64,000 nucleotides of DNA from an uncultured Bacilli bacterium. Lineage in GTDB: Bacteria > Bacillota_I > Bacilli_A > RF39 > UBA660. The position numbers and the translations under genes are program-made. This document shows positions 9,950 to 19,617 of the stretch, piece after piece (positions within the stretch are counted from its first letter, which is position 1; each line of letters starts with the position of its first letter). Location: positions 62,001 through 126,000 of the forward strand of contig CAKOKQ010000002.1 of assembly GCA_934095825.1 (NCBI GenBank), in the 5' to 3' direction. The notes under the pieces were generated by a model that saw only the letters and a list, made by a program, of their open reading frames with translations, was not told the DNA's origin and ran no database searches.

Positions 9950-12412
9950 ATGAATAACGATAAAAATAATGTAAATACGCGTAGTCTTGATGATTTAAGC
10001 GGCCTAGATACTAAAAGTCTTGATGTAAATAACGCTGATTCTTTTTTTGACGATGATAAAAGCGAGTTTACTAGTGATGATTTTTTCGCTAGTTCTAGTG
10101 ATAATGTCAAAGTAAAAGAAGAAAGTAACGAACCCAATTTTAGTGCAGCTTCAGACTTTTCTGATGAAGACATTTTTGCTAATTTAAATTTAGAAGACCC
10201 TAATAGTCTTTCTACTTTGGATAGTAATTTAGATAGTGAAGATGCCTTACTTTTACAAGAAAACGCTAGTAATGATATGAGTACTGCTGATAATAAAGAT
10301 TCAAATACCGATTTAAAAAATACAGACATATCTTTAGAAAATGTTAAGAATGATTCTAAAGAGCAGAAGGGTAAAAAATTAAGAAAACCTTTAACCAAAA
10401 AGCAAAAAATTACTATTATAGTTATTGCTTCAATAATTGCTTTGCTTCTTATTTGTTTAATTGTTTATCTTTTACTTCCTAAAAAAGGCGAAGAACCTGA
10501 CCCAGAACCAACCGAGACTATCGTTGTTGATAAAGGAAACTATAAATATCAAGATGGAACTTTAGTCTTCTTAAATGACCAAAAGACGGAAATTGGTACT
10601 TATGAATGTGAAAATAAAGAAGAAGATAAGTGCTACATGGCTTATACTTCTAATGATTTAGATGATGCCAATGTAACTAAAAATATCTATGAAGATAATA
10701 CTAATGTTCAAATTCGTAGTGAAATTTTCCATAATCGTTTTGTTTTCGTTAATGATGGTGATAAAGATACAATGAAACTTTATGATATTTTAGAAAATAA
10801 GACTATTGGTACTTATAAAAAAATTAAATACTATGAAACATTAGGAACTGATTATGCTATTTTACAAAATGAAGAAGGAAAATTTGGTTTAGTTAAAATA
10901 ACTAGTAATACCATCGATACTGTCATTAATTATACTTATGATAATTTAACTTCTTTAGAAAAAAAGGATAATACCTTAATAGCTAAAAAGGGAAGTAAAT
11001 ATTACTTAATAAATCTTGATGACAAGACTCTGACTAAAGCAATAACTCGTCCTATCTATGACTATGATGATGCTCATCTAGTAGTAAAAAATGGTAACTC
11101 TTATGATTTAACTGACTATGAAAATAAAGATATTTTTACTGGTTATAACTATATAAGTATTATTAATAATACTTATGTTGCCCTAGTAAATGATGGCTCC
11201 CTATATATAAGAGATTATGAAAAAAATAAATATAATGAAGTTGGTTATAGTCTTTATAATGAAGATTATAGTGGACTTAATACCTATAGTAAAGATGGGG
11301 TTTTAAAAAGTAGTAGTTATGCTTATAAAATTAATGTTAATAATAATACTTTAACTGTTTTCTTGAAAAATAATAATGATGTTTTAGAAAAAGGCTTAAA
11401 TCTTAACGATGGTAAAGCTTCAACTAAACAAAAATATTATAGTAGCTTTGATGGTATTTTATACTTCTATAGTGATGAAGAAAAAACTAACCTTTTAGGA
11501 AGTTATGTTTGCACTAATAAAGATAATTTTAATGAGAGTGAAGACTTTAAAATGTGTACAGTGGCTCATAATTATTCCTTTAGTGAAAACTTTAAAAATC
11601 ATGATAATGGTTTAACTAATGAAATCCTACCAATTATTGATAATCGTTATGTCTTTATAACTGATGATATTAATTCTTTTGATGGCGAAGTAAAAGTCTA
11701 TGACCTTTTCAAAAAACAAACTCTTGCTACTTATAAACGAGTTTCAAGTAAACTTAACTATACCGAATTTACTTTTGCTCCTAGTCTTGATAATATTATT
11801 GTAAAAAATAAGAGTGATAAGTTTGGAGTAATTAATCTTAATAATAATGGTATTACTAAGACTTATGATTTCGTTTATGATCGGATGGAACGCATTGGTG
11901 ATTATATTGAAGTAGCAAAAGATAATAAATACCAAATCTTATTTAATAATGATTCTTCAAGTATCACTTTAGATTCTAAAATTTATGATTTTAGTGGTAA
12001 ATACTTTGTTGTTAAAAATAATGAAAAGTTTGATATTTATAGTGATGGTGGCAGTGATAATCCTAAGAAAATTACTAATAAATCTTATAAAGTAATAAAG
12101 TTAGTGGGAGAAAGTTTATATCTGGCTATTGATGATGATAATATGGTTTATGTTATGACTTATGATAATACGGTAATTAATAATGAAGAGATTAAATTAG
12201 AGACCACTGGAGATATTTATACTCTTTATAATATGGTAAGTGCTAGTATCAGTGGTAATAATGTTGTTTTAAATATTACGAAAGAAGATGGTACTAAACT
12301 TAATAGTTACACTTATACTTTACCCAAGAAAAATAGTGATAAACCTCTGGAAAATGAGACTGGATCTAGTAACTCAACAATAAAGGATAATAATAATGAA
12401 ACCCAAGAATAA
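9950..12412 (+). CDS. acidic single-TM protein with internally duplicated WG-like repeat region
   Basis: Not recognised as a named family. The first 135 residues are Ser/Asp/Asn-rich and disordered, then a basic patch and one TM (about 153-176). The roughly 640-residue extracytoplasmic part is beta-rich, with YDY and GKFGLV/DKFGVI units like WG repeats. It contains two related halves: each starts with a DGxLxF strand, a GTYEC or GSYVC segment, a cytoplasm-like HNRFVFV or DNRYVFI strand and a KLYDI or KVYDL strand. GAGGTGTAA precedes the ATG and TATAAT lies at 9922-9927. It overlaps the next gene, a shorter relative, by 17 nt. Probably a cell-envelope protein; function unknown. Confidence 0.75.
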   Translation: MNNDKNNVNTRSLDDLSGLDTKSLDVNNADSFFDDDKSEFTSDDFFASSSDNVKVKEESNEPNFSAASDFSDEDIFANLNLEDPNSLSTLDSNLDSEDALLLQENASNDMSTADNKDSNTDLKNTDISLENVKNDSKEQKGKKLRKPLTKKQKITIIVIASIIALLLICLIVYLLLPKKGEEPDPEPTETIVVDKGNYKYQDGTLVFLNDQKTEIGTYECENKEEDKCYMAYTSNDLDDANVTKNIYEDNTNVQIRSEIFHNRFVFVNDGDKDTMKLYDILENKTIGTYKKIKYYETLGTDYAILQNEEGKFGLVKITSNTIDTVINYTYDNLTSLEKKDNTLIAKKGSKYYLINLDDKTLTKAITRPIYDYDDAHLVVKNGNSYDLTDYENKDIFTGYNYISIINNTYVALVNDGSLYIRDYEKNKYNEVGYSLYNEDYSGLNTYSKDGVLKSSSYAYKINVNNNTLTVFLKNNNDVLEKGLNLNDGKASTKQKYYSSFDGILYFYSDEEKTNLLGSYVCTNKDNFNESEDFKMCTVAHNYSFSENFKNHDNGLTNEILPIIDNRYVFITDDINSFDGEVKVYDLFKKQTLATYKRVSSKLNYTEFTFAPSLDNIIVKNKSDKFGVINLNNNGITKTYDFVYDRMERIGDYIEVAKDNKYQILFNNDSSSITLDSKIYDFSGKYFVVKNNEKFDIYSDGGSDNPKKITNKSYKVIKLVGESLYLAIDDDNMVYVMTYDNTVINNEEIKLETTGDIYTLYNMVSASISGNNVVLNITKEDGTKLNSYTYTLPKKNSDKPLENETGSSNSTIKDNNNETQE

Positions 12413-13589
12413 TAAAATGACTCTTGTTATGGCTATAATTTTAATTATTATAGCCTTACCACTGGCGGTAATTAGTACTTATGGTCGTATTCTTTATCCA
12501 CCTAATGCTCCTTTAGCTTGTGATATCAAACTAACGGGTGGGGCTTGTTATACTTGTACAAATAAAGATGGTTATTGCAATTATGCTTATAATTATGTAA
12601 ATGATAGTAAATATGCTCTAAATTATTATAAAGGTACAAATAACTTTATAACATTTAGTGAAGGGTATGTCTTTTTAATGGATACACCTCTTACCTTTAA
12701 TGTCAATAACAATACCGAGTATCCTAAAACTATTATGTACGGTATCACAAATAATAATAAGTTAGAGGTAACAGGATTAAATAACTATGGTATTGGCTTT
12801 AATGGGGACTATTATATTGGTATAATGGATAATGGAAAATATACTCTATTTCGTGTTAACCAACTAGCCCAAAAAGCTATCGAAGATGAATATGATTTTA
12901 TTGGCGCTGCTGGTCATTTAATCGATGGCAAACTAGACTCATCTAAATTTGCTGTCTTAAAAAATAATAAATGGCAATTAATAAATACCGAAAATACCGC
13001 GTTAACCAGTGAGTTTGAAAATCCTATTTATGATTATAGTGATTATGCCGTCGCATTATATAATGAAACAAGTAATAAATATTATCTAGTTAATTTTCAA
13101 AATGAATCTTTAATGAATAGAAATTTTGACAAAGTTTTCTTTTATAAAGATATCGTTTTAGGGGTAAGTGATAATACATTATATATTTATGATAGTGCCT
13201 CTAATCGTATTTTATCTTCAACTATTACGATAAGTAGTCCTGATGACATTTCCGTTTTAGAAGAAACTGATTATATAGATATTTCAATTAATGATTTTAA
13301 AAACACGCGAGTTTATTATAGTGGGACCATAGAAGATATAACTAATATGCAGGATGATAGTACTAGTGATACTAACACTAATACTAACCAAGATAATTCT
13401 GAAAACGGTGATAATAATTCTAATAATGCTGATGGTTCAACTGAAAATAACGGTAGTAATGCTAGTAGTGATTATAGTAATGCAAATGGTTCTAGTAATT
13501 TAGAAAATAATAATACTAATGATAATACTAATTCTAATGATACTACTTTAAATGATAATGCTAATTCTTCAATTAATAATGCTGGTTAA
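12396..13589 (+). CDS. single-TM repeat protein with Asn/Ser-rich tail, relative of the upstream gene
   Basis: Unknown function. N-terminal TM at about 10-28, then a cysteine-containing segment (about 42-65) and a beta-rich domain with NPIYDYSDY and YYLVNF that matches RPIYDYDDA and YYLINL in the gene before it, so the two are paralogous. The last 70 residues are almost only Asn, Ser, Thr, Asp and Gly, typical of a flexible wall-spanning or shed tail. The ATG lies 17 nt before the upstream stop after AAGGATAA. The pair forms one transcription unit ending at the hairpin at 13622. Confidence 0.72.
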   Translation: MKPKNNKMTLVMAIILIIIALPLAVISTYGRILYPPNAPLACDIKLTGGACYTCTNKDGYCNYAYNYVNDSKYALNYYKGTNNFITFSEGYVFLMDTPLTFNVNNNTEYPKTIMYGITNNNKLEVTGLNNYGIGFNGDYYIGIMDNGKYTLFRVNQLAQKAIEDEYDFIGAAGHLIDGKLDSSKFAVLKNNKWQLINTENTALTSEFENPIYDYSDYAVALYNETSNKYYLVNFQNESLMNRNFDKVFFYKDIVLGVSDNTLYIYDSASNRILSSTITISSPDDISVLEETDYIDISINDFKNTRVYYSGTIEDITNMQDDSTSDTNTNTNQDNSENGDNNSNNADGSTENNGSNASSDYSNANGSSNLENNNTNDNTNSNDTTLNDNANSSINNAG

Positions 13590-13621
13590 ATATATGTAAA
13601 TATAAATTTTTTAAATAATAG

Positions 13622-13662
13622 AATAACTTTTAGAGTTTATACTCTTGGAGTTATTTTTTCTT
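13622..13662 (+). terminator. intrinsic terminator
   Basis: AATAACTTTTAGAGT pairs with ACTCTTGGAGTTATT around a TTAT loop, followed by TTTTTTCTTT. Confidence 0.8.
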
Positions 13663-13806
13663 TAAATCTCATTAAATTTAAAATAATAAAAAGGTTTAAA
13701 TTAAAAGAAGAAGAAATTATAAAAAATGTCAAATGCTAATAAACTTGATGTAATTACTTCTTAAAAACTTTAAAGTGTAGTATAATGTACTAAGAGTGGT
13801 GATTTC

Positions 13807-14883
13807 ATGAAAATACTTATAAGTGCAGGGGGGACAGGTGGACATATCTATCCAGCTTTAGCCATTATTGAGGGATTTAAAAAATACGATAAAAATTTAG
13901 AAGTTTTATATATAGGGACTAAAAATAGAATGGAAAAAGATATTGTTCCTAAGAATAATATTCCTTATTATGGAATAGAGATATATGGCTTATCTAAAAA
14001 TATTTTTAAAGATATTAAAGATGTTTTTTTGATTTTAAAGGCTAAAAAGGAAATTAAACAAAAAATTTTAGAATTTAAACCTGATGTTGTTTTAGGAATA
14101 GGCGGGTATGTAACTTATCCTGTTTTAAGTGTTGCTCATAAAATGCATATCAAAACATTTATTCATGAACAAAATGCTATCCCAGGGAAAACTAATAAAA
14201 TGATTAGTAAATATGCTGATATTATTGGCGTTTCTTTTAAAGAAAGTACTAAGTATTTTCCTAATAGAAATGTCTTATATACAGGTAATCCTACAGGTAT
14301 TAGAGCTTTAAATACTCCTAAAATTACTAAATCTAGCCTTGGGTTAGATGAGGCCAAACCGTTAGTTGTTGTTGTTTGTGGTTCATTGGGTTCCCAAACG
14401 GTTAATGATGCGATGCAAGGTTACTTAAAAACTTTTTCTTCCAAAAATTATCAAGTAGTCTATATTACCGGCAAGAGTTTGTTTGAAGAATTTAATAAGC
14501 AAAAATATCCAAAAAATGTTTTAGTTTTACCTTATCTAGATAATCTTTCTGGTCTTTTAAAAGCAACTGATATTTTAGTAGCTCGTGCTGGGGCTTCAAC
14601 TATTGCCGAAGTTATTAGTCTTAAAGTGCCAACTATCTTTATTCCTAGTCCATATGTTGCTAATAACCATCAATATTTTAATGCTCTTGCTTTAAGTAAA
14701 GAAAATCAAGCAGTGATGCTAGAAGAAAAAGATTTATCAACAGCAAACATTACTAAAACCGTTGAAGACCTCCTATATAATAAAGAAAGACAAAATATAA
14801 TAAAAAATAATTTAAGTAAAATTAGTACGCTTGATAGTACCAAAATAATTTATAATGCAATTAAGGAACTGATAAAAAAATGA
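13807..14883 (+). CDS. murG: MurG, lipid II-forming GlcNAc transferase
   Basis: Adds GlcNAc to lipid I at the inner membrane face to make lipid II. GGTGGH at residues 8-13, HEQNAIPG and the UDP-GlcNAc site ARAGAST are present; 358 aa is normal. GTGGTGATTTC precedes the ATG. A TATAAT at 13781-13786 probably drives the murG-murB-ftsQ-queH operon. The stop overlaps the murB start by 4 nt (ATGA). Confidence 0.97.
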   Translation: MKILISAGGTGGHIYPALAIIEGFKKYDKNLEVLYIGTKNRMEKDIVPKNNIPYYGIEIYGLSKNIFKDIKDVFLILKAKKEIKQKILEFKPDVVLGIGGYVTYPVLSVAHKMHIKTFIHEQNAIPGKTNKMISKYADIIGVSFKESTKYFPNRNVLYTGNPTGIRALNTPKITKSSLGLDEAKPLVVVVCGSLGSQTVNDAMQGYLKTFSSKNYQVVYITGKSLFEEFNKQKYPKNVLVLPYLDNLSGLLKATDILVARAGASTIAEVISLKVPTIFIPSPYVANNHQYFNALALSKENQAVMLEEKDLSTANITKTVEDLLYNKERQNIIKNNLSKISTLDSTKIIYNAIKELIKK

Positions 14884-15776
14884 ATTTAAAATGTGAGATA
14901 TTAGAAAATGTTAACTTAAAAGAATACAATACCTATCGTTTGGAAGCTTTTTGTAAATACATGGCCTTACCAAAAAGTATTAAAGAATTACAAGAAGTAA
15001 TAAATTATTGCCTTCATAAAGATATCAAATATTTTGTGTTAGGTAATGGCTCTAATGTTATATTAGATGGCACTTTTGACGGTATTGTTATTAATATGAA
15101 AAACTTAAATGGGGTCGAATTAGTAAGTGATACCGATATCATAGCTTATAGTGGTATAATGATGCCTAAACTAGTTAAATTTGCGGTTAAAAATAATCTT
15201 CAAGGTCTTGAATGGGCTAGTGGTATCCCCGGAACTTTAGGGGGTGGCATATATGGTAACTGTGGTGCTTATAATGATGATATTTATCATTATTTAAAAG
15301 AAATAATTGTTCTTCATAATGGTAAAATTGAACATATCAAAGTAGATAAAGTCTTTCATGATTATCGCCAGACTTTTTTTCAAGGTAAACGCCAATATAT
15401 CATTGTAGCGGCCCATTTAAAGTTAATTAAAGGTGATAGTAAACAATCCCAAGAGCTTATTAATGACCGTTTAAAACGCCGTCTGGCTAGTCAACCCCTA
15501 ACTTATCCCTCAGCTGGTTCTGTCTTTAGAAATCCCTCAAAAGAAATGCCATCGGGCAAACTTATTGAGGATGTCGGTTTAAAAAATAAAAGTATCGGTG
15601 GAGCCTTGATATCACCCAAACATGCTAATTTCATTGTAAATAATGGAAATGCTACTGCTAAAGATGTTATCAGTCTAATAGAATTAATCAAAAAAACAAT
15701 TAAAGAAAATTATAGTATCGACTTAGTAACTGAACAAGAAATAGTAAAGTGGGATAGTAATGCAAAAGAAAACTAA
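14880..15776 (+). CDS. murB: MurB, UDP-N-acetylenolpyruvoylglucosamine reductase
   Basis: FAD- and NADPH-dependent reduction of UDP-GlcNAc-enolpyruvate to UDP-MurNAc. FAD-binding VLGNGSNVI and SGIPGTLGGG motifs and the catalytic serine in PSAGSVFRNP are visible; 298 aa and the overall pattern fit the shorter type II enzymes of Firmicutes. Translationally coupled to murG by ATGA, and overlaps ftsQ by 17 nt. Confidence 0.96.
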   Translation: MNLKCEILENVNLKEYNTYRLEAFCKYMALPKSIKELQEVINYCLHKDIKYFVLGNGSNVILDGTFDGIVINMKNLNGVELVSDTDIIAYSGIMMPKLVKFAVKNNLQGLEWASGIPGTLGGGIYGNCGAYNDDIYHYLKEIIVLHNGKIEHIKVDKVFHDYRQTFFQGKRQYIIVAAHLKLIKGDSKQSQELINDRLKRRLASQPLTYPSAGSVFRNPSKEMPSGKLIEDVGLKNKSIGGALISPKHANFIVNNGNATAKDVISLIELIKKTIKENYSIDLVTEQEIVKWDSNAKEN

Positions 15777-16512
15777 AAGAAAATTAAATAAAAAACGCTT
15801 CTTTGGCCTTCTGGTTTTTCTAGCTATAGGGGCCATCTTCATTACATATTTATTAAATTTAAAAGTTAGTAATGTCTTAATAACGGGAACTTCTCTGGTA
15901 TCTGATGCAACAATTATTAGAAAAACTAATCTTAGAGATTATCCTTATTATAAAGATATCAAAAAGAAAAATATGGAAAATGAAATAAGTGCTATTCCTT
16001 TAATTGCTAAAGTAAAAATAACTAAGTGCTTAAATGGAACGATAAAAATTACAGTTACCGAAGAAATGCCTCTTATGTATTTTGAAAATACTAATAAAAT
16101 TATTACCAGTGAAAATAATATTTATGAAAATGTTAAAACTAACAAAACGACCATGCCAACTTTAAAGACAAGTCTAAGTAAGGAAACATTAGAATTATTA
16201 GTAAAAGCTTTAAAAAAACTAGATAATAATATTTTAAATATGATAAGTGAGATTGAATATTCACCAACCATAAGTACTGAAGGTAAAACAATTGATGATA
16301 AAAGATTTACTTTTTATATGAATGATGGTAACATAGCTTACATTAATACGATTAATATTGATAAATTCAATAATTACTTAGCGGTTGTCAGTAAAGCCAT
16401 TGATACTTATGGAGCTGGGGTGGTAGGAACATTTAATTTTGATTCAGGAACCAGTAATGTCGTATTTCAAAAGAAAGATAGTGGTAGTAGTGAAACCCAA
16501 AATGAACTATGA
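15760..16512 (+). CDS. ftsQ: cell division protein FtsQ/DivIB
   Basis: Bitopic divisome protein linking early and late division proteins. A short basic cytoplasmic tail, one TM (about 14-33), a POTRA domain (from VSNVLITGTSLVSDATI) and a FtsQ/DivIB beta domain (VTEEMPLMYFEN onward) are visible. At 250 aa it is normal for DivIB. murG-murB-ftsQ is the classic division and cell-wall gene order. The start lies inside murB and the stop inside queH. Confidence 0.9.
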   Translation: MQKKTKRKLNKKRFFGLLVFLAIGAIFITYLLNLKVSNVLITGTSLVSDATIIRKTNLRDYPYYKDIKKKNMENEISAIPLIAKVKITKCLNGTIKITVTEEMPLMYFENTNKIITSENNIYENVKTNKTTMPTLKTSLSKETLELLVKALKKLDNNILNMISEIEYSPTISTEGKTIDDKRFTFYMNDGNIAYINTINIDKFNNYLAVVSKAIDTYGAGVVGTFNFDSGTSNVVFQKKDSGSSETQNEL

Positions 16513-17122
16513 TAAAGAAATGACTAAAATTATTGATACTATATCAGAACCCAAAAAGCTTTTATTGCATTCTTGTTGTGCTCCTTGTAGTAGTGCTTGT
16601 ATAGAAAGATTAACTAACTTTTTTGATATAACTATTCTTTATTACAATCCTAATATTGAACCATACGAAGAATATCTAAAACGAAAAAAGGAAGAAATAA
16701 GATTTATTAAAGAATATCCTAATATTCATAAATTAGATATAATTGATTGTGATTATGATAATGACTTATTTTTAAATATTGCTACTGGTTTAGAAGAAGA
16801 ACCAGAAAGAGGCAAAAGATGTTTAAAATGTTATAATCTTAGAATGGAATATACGGCTAAAAAAGCGAAAGAATTAGGATACGATTATTTTGCTACTACT
16901 TTGACTTTAAGTCCTTTAAAAGATAGCCAAGTACTTAATAAAATTGGTTATGCTCTAAGTAAAAAGTATGATATTTCTTATCTACCAAGTGATTTTAAGA
17001 AACAAAATGGGTATAAAAGAAGTATTGAATTATCTAAAGAATATAATTTATATCGTCAAAATTTCTGTGGGTGTAAATATTCTAGAAAAACTATGGAAAA
17101 TAGTCAAAATGGTATTGATTAA
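16502..17122 (+). CDS. queH: epoxyqueuosine reductase QueH
   Basis: Last step of queuosine tRNA modification, reducing epoxyqueuosine; QueH (DUF208) is the non-homologous replacement for QueG. Family cysteines are in place: HSCCAPC (C25, C26, C29), KRCLKC (C107, C110) and FCGC near the C-terminus, which bind a 4Fe-4S cluster and a further metal. I choose the ATG at 16502 because the protein then begins as the family does, about 206 aa; the frame extends upstream inside ftsQ. No other queuosine genes are here, so the precursor may be salvaged. Confidence 0.92.
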   Translation: MNYDKEMTKIIDTISEPKKLLLHSCCAPCSSACIERLTNFFDITILYYNPNIEPYEEYLKRKKEEIRFIKEYPNIHKLDIIDCDYDNDLFLNIATGLEEEPERGKRCLKCYNLRMEYTAKKAKELGYDYFATTLTLSPLKDSQVLNKIGYALSKKYDISYLPSDFKKQNGYKRSIELSKEYNLYRQNFCGCKYSRKTMENSQNGID

Positions 17123-17166
17123 ATATATTGTTTCTTGTAGAATATTAAACCAGAAAGAGGATTATC

Positions 17167-17865
17167 ATGAAAAAACGAGAAGAAATAGAAATGAAATTTT
17201 ATGAAAAATTAGGAGTCAAAAAATTTATTGGGTTTGATAAAAAATTTTGGAATGGTTGGGACCGTATCACTCTTGCCCTAACTCCTAAATCTAAAAAACT
17301 TGCTAAGCAAAATAAGATTAAAGAAAATAATAATTATTACTTATCAAGAAAAATCGAAGGGGTTATAGAATGCCAAACAAGAAAGAAAGAAAGCGTTAAA
17401 TTAAGCTTAGCTCTTGCAGCATTATACACCTTAATAGGATTATTTCATGTATACTTTCAGCCGTCGTTAATTCTTAGTGTTGCCTATTTTTCTTGGACAG
17501 CTGTATTTATAGCATCTGCCATGACAAACCGCTATGCTACTTTAAAAGCTAAAAAAATTGAAGAAAAATGGCATTTTAAATATGAAAGTCAAAAAGAAGA
17601 TGTTATTGCTGATATTATGACTAAAAATAAAGAATTAGGGCGTCCACAATTGGAAATTGTAACTAATAATAATGATTTAGAACAAACAAGTTTTCACAAG
17701 TTAATTAGCAATGCAGAATTATCTGAATTAAAAAAAATTGATAATTATTTAAATTCTTATCAAAAAGCCTATGAAAATAGTGAAACCTTGCCAACTTTAG
17801 AATATGATAAGACTAAAAATAAAACTTTAAGACTAGTTCCTAGTTATACAAAATCACATAAATAA
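17167..17865 (+). CDS. two-TM membrane protein of unknown function
   Basis: Unrecognised 232-aa protein. A charged N-terminal part (about 1-78) with an FWNGWDR segment, a hairpin of two TMs (about 79-98 and 103-121) and a charged cytosolic C-terminal tail. AGAAAGAGGATTATC precedes the ATG. It lies 44 nt after queH and may be the last gene of that operon, ending at the hairpin at 17891. Confidence 0.7.
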   Translation: MKKREEIEMKFYEKLGVKKFIGFDKKFWNGWDRITLALTPKSKKLAKQNKIKENNNYYLSRKIEGVIECQTRKKESVKLSLALAALYTLIGLFHVYFQPSLILSVAYFSWTAVFIASAMTNRYATLKAKKIEEKWHFKYESQKEDVIADIMTKNKELGRPQLEIVTNNNDLEQTSFHKLISNAELSELKKIDNYLNSYQKAYENSETLPTLEYDKTKNKTLRLVPSYTKSHK

Positions 17866-17884
17866 TGTTTGATTATAAAGAAAA

Positions 17885-17940
17885 AAAGAAGATATTATAA
17901 TTTAAAAATTTGGTAGAATTAAGAGTTATAATATCTTTTC
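17885..17940 (+). terminator. intrinsic terminator ending the murG operon region
   Basis: Perfect 10-bp stem GATATTATAA (17891-17900) with TTATAATATC (17926-17935), A-rich before and TTTTC after. It begins the 367-bp gap before mtaB. Confidence 0.65.
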
Positions 17941-17982
17941 GTTTACTTCAAATTTCACCTTTGCTATACTTATTAAATATTA

Positions 17983-18007
17983 ATTAGGTTTGCTACCTAA
18001 TTTTTTT
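17983..18007 (+). terminator. second intrinsic terminator in the mtaB upstream gap
   Basis: ATTAGGT (17983-17989), loop TTGCT, ACCTAAT (17995-18001), then seven T. A clean terminator about 45 nt after the previous one, with no gene between. The rest of the gap (18008-18135) is AT-rich and shows nothing else until the mtaB promoter. Confidence 0.8.
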
Positions 18008-18135
18008 GATTTATTCAGAATAAAAAATATTTATTAAAAGAATAATATTGCAATTGCTAATTATATTACTTATAATTACCTTAGTTATGAAAATTAGCAG
18101 ATTCTTTAAAAAATTTATAAAGTAACTTAAAATGA

Positions 18136-18165
18136 TTGACTTTATAAGTAAGGGTAGGATAGAAT
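18136..18165 (+). promoter_or_regulatory. sigma-A-type promoter for mtaB
   Basis: TTGACT (18136-18141), 18-nt spacer, TAGAAT (18160-18165). It predicts a leader of about 60 nt before the mtaB ATG. Confidence 0.6.
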
Positions 18166-18232
18166 ACTGCTACATTGATTGAAAAAGATTAAAGATAGTC
18201 ATTGGACCCTTTAATTTTAGTTAGGAGTAGTT

Positions 18233-19516
18233 ATGACATTTAAAATAATAACTTTAGGATGTAAGGTTAATACTTATGAATCTGAAGTAATGCAAGAAAA
18301 ATTAATTAAATCGGGTTTTCAAAAGCAGGAAGATGAAGAAACACAAAGTGATATTATTATTATTAATACTTGTTCGGTAACCAATATGGCTGATAGTAAA
18401 TCACGAAAAATAATTCGTCATGCTAAAAGAGAAAATCCCAATTGTATTTTAGTAGTATGTGGTTGTTCTGCAGAAAATCATCAAGATGAGCTAAAAGATT
18501 TAGATATTGATATCTTAATTGGCAATACTGGTAAATCAAAAATAGTTGATTTAATTAACGATTATTTAATTAATAAAACACCTTATACTTATTTTGCCGG
18601 AACTAGAGATTTAAGTTTTGAAGATATGCAAGTAGATGAATTTACTTCTCATACCAGAGGGTTTATAAAAGTTCAAGATGGCTGTAATAACTTTTGCACT
18701 TACTGTATAATTCCTTATATGCGGGGTAATATTCGGAGTAAAAACTTTAAAACAGCCTTAGAAGAGGCCAAAACCTTAGTGGCTAATGGTCATCAAGAAA
18801 TCGTTTTAACAGGAATTCATACTGGTTCTTATGGTCGCGGTACCGATCATGATTTAACTGATTTAATTAATACAATGTCAGAAATTACTGGTTTAAAGAA
18901 TATTCGTATTTCTAGTATTGAGATTACCGAACTTGATAAAAAATTTATGACAATGTTAAAAAATAATACTAAAGTTTGTCATCATATGCATATTCCTTTG
19001 CAATCGGGCAGTGATAAAATTTTAAAATTAATGAATCGTAAATATAATAAGCAAGAATTTTTAGCTAAAATAGAGGAAATTCGTACATGTATTCCTGATA
19101 TCAATATTACAACCGATGTTATTACTGGTTTTCCTGATGAAACCGAAGAGGATTTTCAAGAATGCCTAGATTTCGTAAAAAAGGTTGGCTTTACGAAAAT
19201 TCATACATTTCCTTATTCAGAGCGTACTGGAACTGTTGCTAGCAAAATGCCTAATCAAGTGCCTGTTAATATTAGAAAAGATCGTGCTAAACGCTTAATT
19301 GAGCTTTCTGATACTTTAGAATATGCTTATAATCAAGAACAAATCGGTAAAATTTTTCCCGTTTTAATTGAAGAAGTAAATGATGTAACTTCAACTGGTC
19401 ATACAGGGACTTATTTGAAAGTTGTTGTTAAGGAAAAATTAGAACATAATAAATTTTATAACATTAAAATTACAGAAGCCTTCAAGGACCATGTTATTGG
19501 CGTGATTGTAGCTTAA
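18233..19516 (+). CDS. mtaB: MtaB, tRNA N6-threonylcarbamoyladenosine(37) methylthiotransferase
   Basis: Radical SAM enzyme converting t6A37 to ms2t6A37 in tRNAs reading ANN codons. The N-terminal UPF0004 domain has LGCKVNTYES (MtaB type), NTCSVTN and CGC; the radical SAM motif CNNFCTYC follows, and a C-terminal TRAM domain is present. 427 aa is normal. TAGGAGTAG precedes the ATG. Preceded by its own promoter. Confidence 0.94.
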   Translation: MTFKIITLGCKVNTYESEVMQEKLIKSGFQKQEDEETQSDIIIINTCSVTNMADSKSRKIIRHAKRENPNCILVVCGCSAENHQDELKDLDIDILIGNTGKSKIVDLINDYLINKTPYTYFAGTRDLSFEDMQVDEFTSHTRGFIKVQDGCNNFCTYCIIPYMRGNIRSKNFKTALEEAKTLVANGHQEIVLTGIHTGSYGRGTDHDLTDLINTMSEITGLKNIRISSIEITELDKKFMTMLKNNTKVCHHMHIPLQSGSDKILKLMNRKYNKQEFLAKIEEIRTCIPDINITTDVITGFPDETEEDFQECLDFVKKVGFTKIHTFPYSERTGTVASKMPNQVPVNIRKDRAKRLIELSDTLEYAYNQEQIGKIFPVLIEEVNDVTSTGHTGTYLKVVVKEKLEHNKFYNIKITEAFKDHVIGVIVA

Positions 19517-19617
19517 AAATATTAGCTAAAAGACAATTAATAGTTGCTTAATTAAAAATCAAAAAGAATAAATAACTAAAAAAAGAGTAAAGAATAAAAA
19601 GAAAGGTTTTTTAAAAT

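Noticed and set aside
9868..10398. Minus-strand Ser/Leu-rich ORF of 176 aa
   Set aside because: Antisense shadow of the Asp/Ser-rich low-complexity start of the 820-aa gene; no ribosome site and biased composition.
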